From Ceratopteris richardii (Eukaryota > Streptophyta > Polypodiopsida > Polypodiales > Pteridaceae): DNA of 64,000 nucleotides. The translations under genes and the position numbers were made by a program. Below the pieces are notes generated by a model that was given only the letters and a program-made list of their open reading frames with translations, was not told the origin of the DNA and did no database searches. The DNA lies in the NCBI GenBank assembly GCA_020310875.1, contig CM035407.1:86073342-86137341 (forward strand), given 5' to 3'. Of the stretch, positions 9,603 to 20,506 are shown one piece after another (position 1 is the stretch's first letter; every line of letters begins with the position of its first letter).

Positions 9603-11205
9603 CAAGTTGATACTTCATATCTTCATATTCTACCGGAGTGAAATGTGAAAGTACTTGCTTGAATTTCTTTTGGCTAACTCTACTTCTCAATTAAGTGATA
9701 GGATGTGATGGAACACCTTTTTTTTTTAATACAAGCATGTATCCAAAAAACAAGACAAACATAGAAAGTAGATTCTCCATCTAACTAGTACATCAAAAAA
9801 TCTGAGTTTTTTGAAGTTGTCTGAAAATACTAAATATGAGATAACTTTTCCAAACATAAAACCTCAACCCAAGTCTTCAACATCTGCTACAAAAAAGCTT
9901 TTTTTTTAACCTCAATAGTTAGATAAAGAAGAAATTTACTTCTCTGCAACTTGTCATATACCAAGTAGCTCTGAATTGACACTCCAAGAATTCTTTGAGG
10001 GAACACATAGTTGCCTACTCAAAATCTTCAACTTATACATAACTCATACACATATGAGTCAAAACATATAAGCCGCCTTTATTTCTCTCAATGCAATTTT
10101 TTGTCAAAACCTACTAAAACATGACCAAGTATCATGCAAAACAAGAAACTGCTTCTTCTTTAGACTATCTTCACACAAGATGTTCTCGTAGACTTGTCTT
10201 TGGGTGTAGAGGATAAAATTAGGAAAAGTATATGGAAAATGTAGGAGAAAAGGAAGTCTTACTTTCCCTTTGGAATTGTTGGACTTTCTTCTTTTGCATA
10301 TTTCTTCCACCTGATGATAACATCTTCAAACTTCTCTTCCATACCTGTTGTTATCTTCATCTTGAAGTAGCAAGCACTCTTAACTTCTTCAAATGAAATT
10401 TTCTCTTCCTCTAGTGCTAAGAGTAAGAGACAAGATAGACATGGTATACAAATGGAAGTGAACATAGAATCATGTTTTTATCATCTCCTCATATCCTTGA
10501 ATCAAAATTTTGCTTCAAATGATTGATATGACTAAATTCACCAACTTTTTGTCTGAATGATGAATTACCTTTTGAGAGTTACCTCTCTAGATACAAAATG
10601 TGAGCAAAAAACTTCGAACCAACTAGATTGGCAAAAAACAAAACTGATGCTCTCCATATTTGTCTTCTTAGATGGACTTTCTTGCCATAAAAGAGATCTC
10701 TCAAAACTCTCTAGAAAACCTCTAGATACTTGTTTTTATGTAGCTAATGTTTTAACTTTCAAAAAATGAAAGTGTATAAAAGCACTCCTTGAATCCTTCA
10801 AATCTCTTCATAACTACTCTTCTAAGATATGACCTGCAAATGATAATCTGATAGTAGAAACTGATACCTTTGATTTGATGTTGATCTGGTTCCTTCATCT
10901 TCTCCAAACCATTGTTTTTCCTTGAATTTGAAGTAGCCTTCTCTTCATCAAGTCTTGGTCTTCAAACAATACTTATGTAAAGTATATTCATACTCTTCCA
11001 AAAGTATTCGGCTGCTAACAGATCATCAACTCCATACTTCCACACTGATAAACAAACATGTGACTGAATTGTCTAATTCTCAAATCTCTACTCATCTAGA
11101 TTAAGTGTGTATGTCAAATGTCAAAGTTAGAAGATGCTCTTAAATCATATGTTGTAAACCTGGAAGTCTGGAAACCTGTGAACTTGGATATCTGAGATCC
11201 TGGAT
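9603..11205 (-). other. L1 copy 1 internal region, non-coding
   Basis: AT-rich, many stops in all frames, no retroviral motif. Bases 9607-10163 are shared with L1 copy 2 (39412-39956); 10164-11205 have no partner in the window. Confidence 0.6.
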
Positions 11206-11217
11206 GCTCTGATACCA
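11206..11217 (-). promoter_or_regulatory. L1 copy 1 primer binding site
   Basis: Minus-strand TGGTATCAGAGC, complementary to the 3' end of initiator Met tRNA. It lies 24 bases inside the LTR end, a wider gap than in the other elements here. Confidence 0.8.
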
Positions 11218-11241
11218 AAACCCTAAAGCTATGATCCCAAA

Positions 11242-12696
11242 TGTTGGAAATTAAGTAGGCCCAAAACTGATATCACAGGTCCAAATTCCATAGGTCCAGG
11301 ATCTACAACATAAATTTTAGCAATCTTCCAATATTGACAAGAAATGAACATACCACACTTTAATCATACAAATGATGAGACAAATATAGAGAAATATTAG
11401 ACAACATGTGTAAAGTGTTACGTAAGTCACTGCTTACTCACACTATCATATATACAAATGTCAATTTACAATGTGGGAGCAAAACTCTCAACCACTCTAT
11501 GTGAACAGAAATAGATGGATGAGTGAATATACAAATGTAACAAGCATATTCAGATGTATGCACAAAAATCTAAATATATATGAGATGTGTGACCTAATAG
11601 GTTGTAGAAGAGTGAATATGAGTAACAGAAAGAGGAAGGATCAGTCTAAAACTAATAATCAGCAAATGCTCATATGAACTTAGGCTATGGAAGACCCTAA
11701 ATCAGATATGTGTGTGAAAAGATCACATACTTACAAAAGTAGCAAAGAAGGCTAATAAGTTTGCTGCCAGAAATCCTCAAACTCATATGAACATACCTTC
11801 TCAAACACCTCATCAAAGCATACATGTACTGATTCTCTTTTACCTATGCCAAATAGGACTCCTCCTGATATGGATGTCGCTGCCTGCATAAACTCCAAGT
11901 AGTACCTGTGTGCATAAAGAGAATATGTACTTGAATTCTTTACATAAGATGTAAATCTTATGTTAACCACCATCCAATGTCTTTGAAGTAACCCGAAATC
12001 TTCATGTAGAGGACAATCTTCAAATACATTATGTAGATGGCTGATCCACACCACCAAGCTGCTAATGGGCAAGTCCTCTCCATAAGCAAGAGTGTGAGCA
12101 CACTCTTCTCCTCCAAGAAGAACTCCATAGCCGCTCCTCAACATGCTCCAAGATAGCAGCATGGATACCCCATGTGTGCTAGAGCACCACCTCTATTGAG
12201 GGACCAAAGCTGGCATTGCCAATTGGTGTAGGATGTCTAGCAAAATGACCCAAGACTCTCTTATATAGTTTTTAAAGCTCCATGCAAAAAACTCACAAAA
12301 AAGCGCTTTATTTTAATCACATCGCTTTTCAAATTGCTTTTGCTTTATTTTAAGTGAGTTTGCTTTATTTTTAAAGTTGCTTTTAGCTAACTTTTGACCT
12401 TCTTTTTCACACTTTTGACTACCCGATGAATGATGTGACAACATTTTTATGATCCACATGCCGAGAGCTATCATATGAGGTGAAAATCCTAAATCAGCAA
12501 AAAATTAGGCTTAGGGTTTTCTCCCAAATCTGATCTCTCATGACTGAATGTCATATACCATTGGAAAGCTCTCTTCAAGCTCTACAAGATGGACTCATAA
12601 AAAATTTACCCATTTTTTGTGCCAAAAATGACAGTACCAAAATTATGGTTTCTGCCCTAAATGGATTTTGGACTGATGTGACATTGTTTTCCAACA
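11242..12696 (-). repeat. L1 copy 1 5' LTR (1455 bp)
   Basis: Ends are TGTTGGAAA and TTTCCAACA, a perfect 9-bp terminal inversion. A minus-strand TATA box (CTATATAAG) lies at about 12260-12267. The R/U5 half (11242-12240) is clearly related to L1 copy 2; the U3 half (12270-12696) is not, so the two copies belong to different subfamilies. Right flank is GCTAT (12697-12701); the other duplication is lost under G1. Confidence 0.82.
11752..12162 (-). other. ORF within L1 LTR (136 aa)
   Basis: ATG at 12162, downstream of the LTR TATA box. The translated middle part ('RHWMVVNIRFTSYVK', 'TYSLYAHRYYLEFMQA', 'SGGVLFGIG') reads almost the same in L1 copy 2 at 36969-37427 over about 85 residues without a stop in either copy. 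Aromatic-rich, no known domain. Either a small LTR-encoded protein or simply conserved LTR DNA. Confidence 0.35.
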
Positions 12697-13591
12697 GCTA
12701 TTCCTACTCCAAAACTTGTGTCTAATATGTCTTTGGTCATGTAAACTTGAAAAGTAATTGGAAGACAAGTATTTAATTCATCACCTTCACTAAAATCTCC
12801 CACCTTATCCATAAGTATTTTGATGGTTGGGGTTTGTTCAACATTTTTCTCCTTGTCTGATGTACTATGTTCCTTCAAGATTAATAGAGTAGCCAACTTA
12901 TTCCACAATCATGGTTTTATTTGTAGAAGATCTTCTAAAGTTAAGGATCAATGAACTTTAGCCTTCTTCAACCCTTGTAGAGTGGTTGAGACTTGCTCAG
13001 AAGTTCTCTTCTCTTTGCATCTTAATGTGGGGGCATATAACAAATCTGATTTTGATTCATACTCACCCATTTATTTTCAAAGTGTGATTAAGCTAATTGC
13101 CTTTTCCATCTCCTAGTCTTGATTGGACAAATCCTCTGAGTCTACTTCTTGTCCCATCATAGGTCGATTCATAGAAGCATCTAGTTCTGCAAAGGGAGGG
13201 GTCTCACCTTCAATCTTTTTCCATCTCTCTTCTTGAAATTTGGCCCATTATTCTTGTGGCCAATTATCTTCTACCTTAGGAATTAAGGAATCTATTTCCA
13301 TAGTTTCTAACCCTAATTCCTCTTCAACTATCTTAGTTGGTTCTGGCTCTTCTTGTTTTCACTTGAGGTTTTCTAACATCCTTGAAATGTCTTTTCTAGA
13401 ATTCTCATCTCAAGACTGGTTGATATTGATTGTTCTAGCATATTTTGAGTGATTTCTATCAGCTTTTTACATATTTCCAACCTTTCCTTCTCTAGATCTT
13501 CTCTCGAATAGCATCAGTCATGTTGCTCTAGACTAGGTCCTATCTCTATTCTAGATTGATAAGCTTTCAACCACATTTGTAAGTCTTTAGG
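12697..13591. other. Decayed DNA between L1 copy 1 and F1-a
   Basis: Minus-strand translation from about 13340 down to 13090 reads coherently ('ELGLETMEIDSLIPKVED', 'WAKFQEERWKKIEGE', 'GQEVDSEDLSNQD') with one stop between these pieces, and is acidic and charged like the N-terminal part of a gag. Further stops follow below 13100 and above 13340. No recognisable domain. It is probably a remnant of an older element into which F1-a inserted (flank TTAGG at 13587-13591). Confidence 0.35.
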
Positions 13592-13822
13592 TGTTGATAT
13601 ATTTAGGCAGTGATGTGTGTGAACACTGTAGGACCATCGGGGCACTTGTTTCCCTCTTTAGGAGGTTTTTTTCCCCCGGCTTGTATATACACCTATTGCC
13701 CTAACAGGATACTTATCTTTGTACATTCTAGTGGTAATACATTCAACATTGTGTGTTGTGCTCCAAGCTTCTTCTTCTTCCTTATGATATTCACGTGCTT
13801 CCGTAGACGTCTAACTCCAACA
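13592..13822 (+). repeat. F1-a 5' LTR (231 bp)
   Basis: Begins TGTTGATAT and ends CTCCAACA. The same 231-bp unit occurs at 49057-49287 (plus) and 49699-49929 (minus). It contains 'GGCTTGTATATACACC', a TATA-like stretch near 13680. Confidence 0.92.
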
Positions 13823-13824
13823 AT

Positions 13825-13836
13825 TGGTATCAGAGC
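13825..13836 (+). promoter_or_regulatory. F1-a primer binding site and leader
   Basis: TGGTATCAGAGC two bases after the LTR. The untranslated leader runs to 14177 (about 340 bases) and is repeated in inverted form at 49342-49684. Confidence 0.92.
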
Positions 13837-14177
13837 AGGTTGTTGCTTCATCTAGGGCATTGTCTACACCTCTCCGATTGCAGTCTCATAATCACACAAA
13901 CTTTGGTAAGTATACTCAGGGTGTTTTAGAGATCAAAACACCTTCATTGTGTGGTGCCGAAATCACGATGTGAGCTCGTTTTGGCCTCTGAACGCACTAT
14001 TGCAGTGCTTGTGCAGGCTATTTTTTCTTTTTGTGCCAAAGGTATATATTAGTTTTGGTTCGCCAACATAAGCGTCTCAAAGTCTGCTACATGTTTAGCA
14101 GAATTTGTTTGGGTAGTTCTGTTTAACCTTTTAAGATACAATCAATTTTTTGCATCAAGGTATTTTGGTCACCTACC

Positions 14178-14876
14178 ATGGCTGAAAGCAGTGATGGATT
14201 CCGTATGTTGGCTGTTGAGGATAAGTTGGATGGTACCAACTACCCATTATGGGCCTATATAATGCATCATGTATTGGTCGCAAAAGGACTAAGGAATATT
14301 GTGCAGGGTGTTCAAAGATGTCTTGTTACACCTGCGAATACAAGTACTACAAATAGAGGTGCTGGAGCTGATGGAGATGGTGTCGAAGATGATGATATTT
14401 TGCAGATTCCTATTCGTGCTGTTGTTTCTGTTGCACCTACTGCAAAGCAAATTCGTTAGGATGGCAGAGATGCTTAGGCACATGCATTGATAGCTTTGTC
14501 TGTCAAACGTGCCATTATTCCTCACATTCACTCTTGCAAAATAGCTAAGGATGCTTGGGATACACTTACCACATTGTATCAGGCTAGAAATGAGGCTCGT
14601 GTTGCTTACCCTCGAAAACAATTGGAGAATGAGCACATGAATGAAGCTGATTCTATGGATAATTTTCTCACAAAGATCAAGGATTTGAAAGAACAGTTGA
14701 TTTTAGTTGATGAAGTTATACTAGATAGCTCACTTCTGCAGACCGTTCTGAATGGTCTTCCTGACTCATATCAGAGTTTTGCTTCTACTCTTTGTTTGAT
14801 GATGAAAGGCAATCCAAATGCCTTGTCATTTGAGGAGTTAGTCTCTGTTCTGTTGCAAGAAGACCAGTCTAGGCAA
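14178..14876 (+). pseudogene. gag: F1-a gag (Retrotran_gag_2 / UBN2 type)
   Basis: ATG in ACCATGG context. N-terminus 'EDKLDGTNYPLWAYIMHHVL' is the Copia gag signature; later 'AKDAWDTLTTLYQARNEARV', 'DNFLTKIKDLKEQLI', 'VLNGLPDSYQSFASTL'. Two TAG codons (14457-14459 and about 14475) interrupt the frame between residues 93 and 100. The reading ends at 'LLQEDQSRQ', where F2 sequence begins, so nucleocapsid and pol are absent. Confidence 0.88.
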
Positions 14877-15230
14877 ATTGGAAAGCTTATAAGTTCTAAT
14901 TTCAGTGGTATAAGTCTCGGGTTCAATGCCTACACATGTGCAGAGAAATGTCCAGAACAATGTCTATCTAGTTAGCTCATACTCTGTGAAGAGATCAAGT
15001 TATCTGTTTTGTTGCAGCTGGTTGAGGCATCATACAATATCCAAATGGGGTGATTTTACTCTCATTTGAAATCTCTTAAAGTTTAGTTTAAGCTTGTAAA
15101 TTTTCATTTTTAGTCTTTGCATATACTCAAAGAAACTCAGAAAATACAGAGCCTATGTCTGAAAAATTTTAGGATCCTAGGAGGGTTCATTTGCTTTTGT
15201 TGTGCACATAGGAGTGTTTATCCTCCAACA
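14877..15230 (+). repeat. F2 5' LTR, 5'-truncated (last 354 bp)
   Basis: Matches 20091-20455, the end of the F2 3' LTR, and ends TCCTCCAACA. The first roughly 450 bp of the LTR are missing and the sequence is fused directly to F1-a gag. A degenerate primer site TGGTATTAGAGA follows at 15232-15243. Confidence 0.82.
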
Positions 15231-15472
15231 GTGGTATTAGAGATATAAGTGGAGTATCAAAGAGAGAAGAAGGAGCTACTGAAGTGAAGTAAAGACTTCA
15301 TCAAAGTTTGAAGGAAGGAAGCAAAGAATGGGCACGTCAACAAGGGGAAGCAAATACATCATCAAATCAAAGGCAAAGCTTCATCAAGAGGAGTAGATCT
15401 ATTTTTTGAGGTAAAAGGCATCTTTTTCAACTTCATTATATCAAGGGGAGGTTCAAAAGAGCTACAGGCACC

Positions 15473-16516
15473 ATGGCTGATCTCAGTGCTCAGATTGCGA
15501 AGCTCGCAAAAGGAAACTACCAACCATGGCGATTTAGAATAAGCAATTTTTTGATGGGGAAAGGTTTGTGGGGACTTGTGAGTGGTGGAGAGACAAAACC
15601 CTACATAGATGAGGTAAATCCAACCAATGACCAGAGAAGAGCAGTAAGAGATTGGGATGAAAGGGAAAAAATGGTGATTTTCATTTTATCTCAGCATATT
15701 AGCAACTCTATGGTAGGGCATATTCAAGATTTGGATACATCGAAGAAGGTGTGGGAGTGCTTGGAGAGATTGTACTCAACCTCCACAAACGCTAGAAAAA
15801 TTCAGCTCAAGAATGAGCTAAATAATCTTAGGAAAAGCCCCTCTCAAGGTGCTAATGGTTACATATTAAAAGTTAAAGAGCTTGCAAATGCAATAGGGTC
15901 AATCGGTTGTGCCCTTGATGATGACAATCTTGTCGCCCACACCCTAAATGGATTTAGGGATGATGAAAAATGGAGGGCTTTCACAGCTTCAATGTATGTA
16001 AGGGACTCTATTCCTGATTTTGATCAACTAATCACTCTCATGGTGACAGAGGAGATGAACCTTGGTGGTCATAATGCCAAGGATAGCCAAGGGCAATTGT
16101 TGTATGCAGGTAGAGGAAGAGGAAGACACAACCGAGGTGCTACAAGAGGAAGAGAAAGATATCACAGAAACCAAGGAGGTCAAGGACAACAAGAAAATGC
16201 AGGTCAAAGAGGTGGAAGAGCCACAAATAGAGGAAGAGGTGCAAGATTTGATGGAAGAGGACAACCCACTTCAAATGGATGTTTTGTATGCGGTAAGCCC
16301 GATCATTTTGCAAATGAATGCTATCATAGAGCTCAAAGACAAGGGAATCAAAACAACAACAACAAAAATTATAGAGGGCAAGGTAATTATGCAAACACAT
16401 CATCCAGCCAAGGGAATGATTATTTACTTGCCATGAGGTATGGTGAAGATACAACTCAAGCTAGTGAAGATCTATGGTATGTAGACAGTGGATGTAGCAA
16501 TCATATGCCATGTTGA
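15473..16516 (+). pseudogene. gag: F2 gag and start of protease
   Basis: ATG in CCATGG context after a 240-base leader. Residues 1-200 are Copia gag ('GNYQPWRFRISNFLMGKGLW', 'KKVWECLERLYS'); 205-255 are Gly/Arg-rich; one CCHC knuckle 'CFVCGKPDHFANEC' near 270; the protease active site 'WYVDSGCSNHM' at the end. An in-frame TGA at 16514-16516 cuts the protease, and the same frame resumes immediately after it. Confidence 0.92.
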
Positions 16517-17700
16517 AAGGATCTTTTTAGTAATTTGCAGGTCCCAAAGCATCAAGGGCATGTGGAAACAAGTGATAACTCAGATCATACCATTCAACAT
16601 GTGGGAGATATCTGTTTGGAAGGAAATCAAAGAGCAAAGTGCTTATCAGAGGTATTACATGTCCCTACTATTACCAAAAACTTGATTTCGGTAGGCCAAA
16701 TGGTAGAAAAAGGCTATCAAGTTAGGTTCAATGAAAGAGGATGTTTTGTTGAGGATCCAAGGGTAGGTTTCAAGTTCATAACAAAAGGAAAGAAGCAAGG
16801 GAGAATGTTCACAATGGACATAAATCAGCCACACCATTCAATGTATGTCACATATGGAGACAAGAGGATAGCATATTTGGATCTATGGCATAAAAGAATA
16901 GGTCACATCAACCTACAAAAGCTCAAGGACATGCAAAGGAGGAGCTTGGTAAGAGGCCTACCAGATTTTACATCTAAAATGTTTCATGAAATTTGTGTAG
17001 CTTGCCAACAAGGAAAACAATCAAGGCTGCCCTTCAAGAAGAGTACCTATGTAAGTGCAAATGTTTTAGACTCATTCACATGGGCTTCACTTGCTGGAAA
17101 TATGTATTTTTTAACCTTCATTGATGACTTTTCAAGAAAAGTATGGTTGTATTGCATTAGAAACAAATCAGATGTGTTCCACTACTTCAAGAAATTCAAA
17201 GCACAGGTGGAGAAGGAATCTCGCAAGTTTATATCAAAACTTTGAGATCCGATGGAGGGGGAGAGTACTTCTCCCATGAATTTTCTGAATTTTTGCAGGT
17301 CAATGGCATCAAAAGATAATTTACATGCAGGTATACCCCTCAACAAAATGGGGTAGCAGAGAGAAAGAACAGACACATGGCAGAGGTAGCAAGGTATGCT
17401 CCACGAAATGAATATGCCACATTGTTATTGGGGAGAGACTACATATAAAACCACATACATCATGAATAGATGTCCTACATCAGGTATACATCATCTAACC
17501 CCTGAGGAAGCATGGAGTGGAAGAAAACCTTGCATTTCACATCTTAGAATCTTTGATTGTATATGCTATGTACATGTACCTCAAGAGTTGAGGTCAAAGT
17601 TAGATGCCAAATCTGAAAGGTGTATTTTTTTGGGATATTCTATGGAAGAAAAGGGGTATAAATGCTATAATCCCATCACCAAGGAGCTGAAGGTAAGTAG
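16517..17700 (+). pseudogene. pol: F2 protease remainder and integrase
   Basis: Same frame as gag up to a TGA at 17243-17245. Shows 'TKNLISVGQMVEKGY' (protease end), the integrase zinc finger ('LWHKRIGHINLQKL', 'CVACQQGKQ'), and 'FLTFIDDFSRKVWLY'. The expected first catalytic Asp motif (LxHxDLCGPM) reads 'FTWASLAGNM' here, so it is lost. In another frame at 17240-17400 the second Asp ('LRSDGGGEY') and the Glu ('NGVAERKNR') are present. The C-terminal region 'LGYSMEEKGYKCYNP' follows in the gag frame. Integrase is non-functional. Confidence 0.88.
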
Positions 17701-19548
17701 GGATGTTGTCTTTGATGAGTTGAAGCCTTGGTATGCATGCACAAGTCCATTGCAGGTTGAAGACATAGGTGAGACAAATTTGAAGAATGATGATAGAGTT
17801 CAAGAAAGCATGGATTTAAGGGGTCCAAGTAACTCATGCAACACAAGTACACCCTCACCATGGATTGGAAGGCTTAGGGAAAGAGAGACCACCTCTGAAG
17901 AAAGCAAAGTCAAAGGCAAAGAGAAGATTTCAATTGAAGAAGGAAGCTATGTGGATGAGAGCATGTTGGAAGATGAAGAGATAGAAGAAATTCAAACTCC
18001 AGGAGTGGCAAAACAAAGAAAGAAGATGGCAACCACACCTAAAGGAAGTGAAAAAAGGTCTTCAAGAGTAAGATATCTAGTACAAAGGTTAACATATGAT
18101 AATTTCATTGCAAAGCATTATGCATACATGACTCAGGTAATCAAGGACAAAGAACCAACTAGTTATGAAGAAGCTAAGGATTGCAAGGAATGGCAAGATG
18201 CAATGAAGGAAGAGCTCAAAGCACTTGATGAGAACCATACTTGGATCTTGGTACCAGCTCAAGAAGGCATGAAGGTGATAGGTAATAAGTGGGTTTACAA
18301 AATTAAAAGAAATTCAGATGGTTCCATTGCTAGGTACAAAGCAAGGTGGTGGCGAAAGGCTTCTCCCAAAGCCACGGGATAGATTATGATGAAATTTTCA
18401 GCCCCATAGCCAAGATGCCAACAATTAGGACTTTGATTGCAGAAGTAGTCTACATTAGCCAACCTCAAGGATTTGCTAGTATGAAGTACCCAAATCATGT
18501 TTGCAAGCTAAGGAAAGCATTATATGGACTAAAGCAAGCCCCAAGGGCCTAGAATAAGAGGTTAGTGGATTATTTATCAAGTTGTGGATACAAAGAAAGT
18601 GTTGCAGATCCATCACTTTACATGAAGAAGCAAGGAGACAAGACAGTATACATATGCATCTATGTGGATGATTTGATCATCACAAGAAGTGATATTGCAG
18701 GTATTAAAGATGTCAAATCAAAGCTAGGAAAGGAGTTCAAGATATCTGATCTTGGAACACTAAAATACTTCTTGGGAATAGAGGTAATCTATGCACACAA
18801 TGGCATCTTCTTGATTCAAAGAAAATACTTGTTGGATGTGCTATACAGGTTTGGTATGAGTGGTTGTAATCCACTTTCTCAGCCCATGGAGCCCAATACA
18901 AAGTTGGTTGCAGGTTAAGGAGAGTCTATACAGGATATTACACTATATAGAAGCATAATGGGTTCATTAATTTATGCTACATTCACTAGACCTGATCTTG
19001 CATATGTAGTAGGTGTTCTCTCTCAATTTTTGCATGCACCTGCTCATGATCATTTTATGGCGGCAAGAAAGGTGCTTCGATACATCAAGCACGCCATCAA
19101 CCAAGGTCTATTTTACTCATATGATGCTCATCTAAGTGTCAAAGGATATAGTGATGCTGATTGGGCAGGTAGCAAGGATGATCGAGGGAGTACATCGGGT
19201 TATGTTTTCATGATAGGTACAAAAGTGATCTCTTGGAGCTCTAAGAAGCAACCCACTATTGCTCTTTCATCCATAGAGGCTGAGTACATAGGTTTAGCAT
19301 TGGATACATGTGAGCTATTATGGCTTAAGAAGCTACTTAAGGACTTGGAAGTGGAAGTGGAGGAGTTTCCTCTTTATGGAGACAACATTTCAAGCATCTA
19401 CCTAGCTAACAATCCCATGTTTCATGCAAGGAGCAAGCACATAGAGGTTCATTACCACTTCATTAGAGAAAAGGTGATGGCAAAGGAGCTAGATATAAGA
19501 TATGTGAACACTAAAGCAGGTTGTAGACATGATGACAAAGTTTCTTGA
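17701..19548 (+). pseudogene. pol: F2 reverse transcriptase and RNase H
   Basis: RT opens with 'WQDAMKEELKALDENHTWI' and 'GNKWVYKIKRNSDG'. A frameshift lies near 18345; after 'PTIRTLIA' the text jumps to 'VYISQPQGF', so about 30 residues containing the motif A Asp (usual DVKNAFLHG) are deleted. 'ALYGLKQAPRA' is followed by a TAG, then 'ICIYVDDLIIT' keeps the YVDD catalytic pair. RNase H (18958-19548) has 'GYSDADWAG', 'SSIEAEYIG', 'YGDNISSIYLAN' and 'RSKHIEVHYHFIRE'. Stops also at 18916. RT cannot be active in this copy. Confidence 0.92.
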
Positions 19549-19630
19549 AGGTACAAAGCTTGGAGGATTCAAGGAAGCAATCAACATAAGAGACATAGGC
19601 TGAAGCAATGAAGGAAAAAGACTTGAGCTT

Positions 19631-20455
19631 GAGGGGGAGTGTTGAAAGTTTTTCAAGCTCAAGAGTGTGGAAACATGCCCCAAATTGAACCTTCCACATC
19701 ATCCACAATCAAAGGAGGCTGATTTCCACGAGTTGGAGGCATCAAATTGTGCCCATTATGGAAAGAAGTTGATTAGAGAAGATTTAGCTCACCTCTTGAC
19801 GTGATTGGACCTCACTTTTGACATGTATATGCTTTTGATTGGTTAAAGAGGTTAGTATGTGGTCTTTAAAACCTCTAATGAGTTGTATTATGATTTAGAG
19901 TCGTGGAAATACATGCCCAATCTGCCCCCTTGCTTAAGCACACCCCCTACTAGCTATTATCTGTATATTTTGCAGAAATTTCACTTTTACACACTCTATC
20001 TATCTATCTAGATGATTTTGGCAGACCCCCCGGTCTTGTAATGGTTGTTTCTCCTTCATCTGAAATCTATTTTCAATGATTTTTGTCTTGTTGGAAAGCT
20101 TATAAGTTCTATTTTCAATGATATAAGTCTTCGGTTTAGTGCCTGCACATGTGCAAAGAAATGTCCAGAACAATGCCCAGAACAATGTCTGTCTATTTAG
20201 CTCATACTCAGTGAAGAGATCAAGTTATCTGTTTTGTTGTAGCTGGTTGAGGCATCATCCAGTATCCAAATGGAGTTGTTTTACTCTCATGTGAAAGCTC
20301 TTAAAGTGTAGTTTAAGCTTGCAAATTTTCATTTTCAGTCTCTGCAAATATTGAGAGAAACTTAGAAAATATAGAGCCTATGTCTAAAAAATTTCAAGAT
20401 CCTAGGAGGGTTCATTTGCTTTTGTTGTGCACATAGGAGTGTTTATCCTCCAACA
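19631..20455 (+). repeat. F2 polypurine tract and 3' LTR (816 bp)
   Basis: Polypurine tract GAGGGGGAG at 19631-19639, LTR TGTTGAAAG from 19640, ending CTCCAACA at 20455. The last 365 bp match the truncated 5' LTR. Contains a short (TCTA)n run near 19998-20010. Confidence 0.88.
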
Positions 20456-20470
20456 ACACCTACTATAGAG

Positions 20471-20506
20471 TGTGTTCACACACATCACTACCTAAATATA
20501 CCAACA
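20471..20506 (-). repeat. F1 LTR start, inverted, fused to F1 gag
   Basis: Read on the minus strand, 20506-20471 are the first 36 bases of the F1 LTR (TGTTGGTATATTTAGG...) with one difference by eye. It ends exactly against plus-strand F1 gag beginning GATGGTATC. Bases 20456-20470 between it and F2 do not match F1 convincingly. Confidence 0.8.

Larger units (their letters stand above)
9603..12696 (-). mobile_element. L1 copy 1: non-coding LTR element, 5' part
   Basis: A minus-strand 5' LTR (12696-11242), a tRNA-iMet primer site and about 1.6 kb of internal DNA, cut off by G1 at 9602. The internal end (9607-10163) matches 39412-39956 of L1 copy 2, and the LTR matches 36487-37520 and beyond. 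Together the two copies define a family with a roughly 1.4-kb LTR and no gag-pol, that is, a LARD-type non-autonomous element. Confidence 0.82.
13592..14876 (+). mobile_element. Copia element F1-a, 5' fragment
   Basis: LTR, tRNA-iMet primer site, leader and most of gag, ending abruptly at 14876-14878 where F2 LTR sequence starts. Defines family F1 (231-bp LTR), of which five more pieces occur in this window. Confidence 0.9.
14877..20455 (+). mobile_element. Copia element F2, almost full length
   Basis: Truncated 5' LTR, degenerate primer site, gag, protease, integrase, RT, RNase H, polypurine tract and a full 3' LTR. Gag-pol is a single frame interrupted by stops, frameshifts and a deletion in RT. 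It differs in sequence from F1 throughout. Confidence 0.9.

Noticed and set aside
11752..12162. Host gene for a small protein
   Set aside because: It lies wholly inside an LTR with defined ends and recurs in the second L1 LTR, so if real it belongs to the element.
20089..20455. A separate 365-bp solo LTR starting TGTTGGAAAG within the F2 3' LTR
   Set aside because: There is no polypurine tract before 20089, whereas GAGGGGGAG sits right before 19640, so the longer LTR is preferred and the 5' LTR is truncated.
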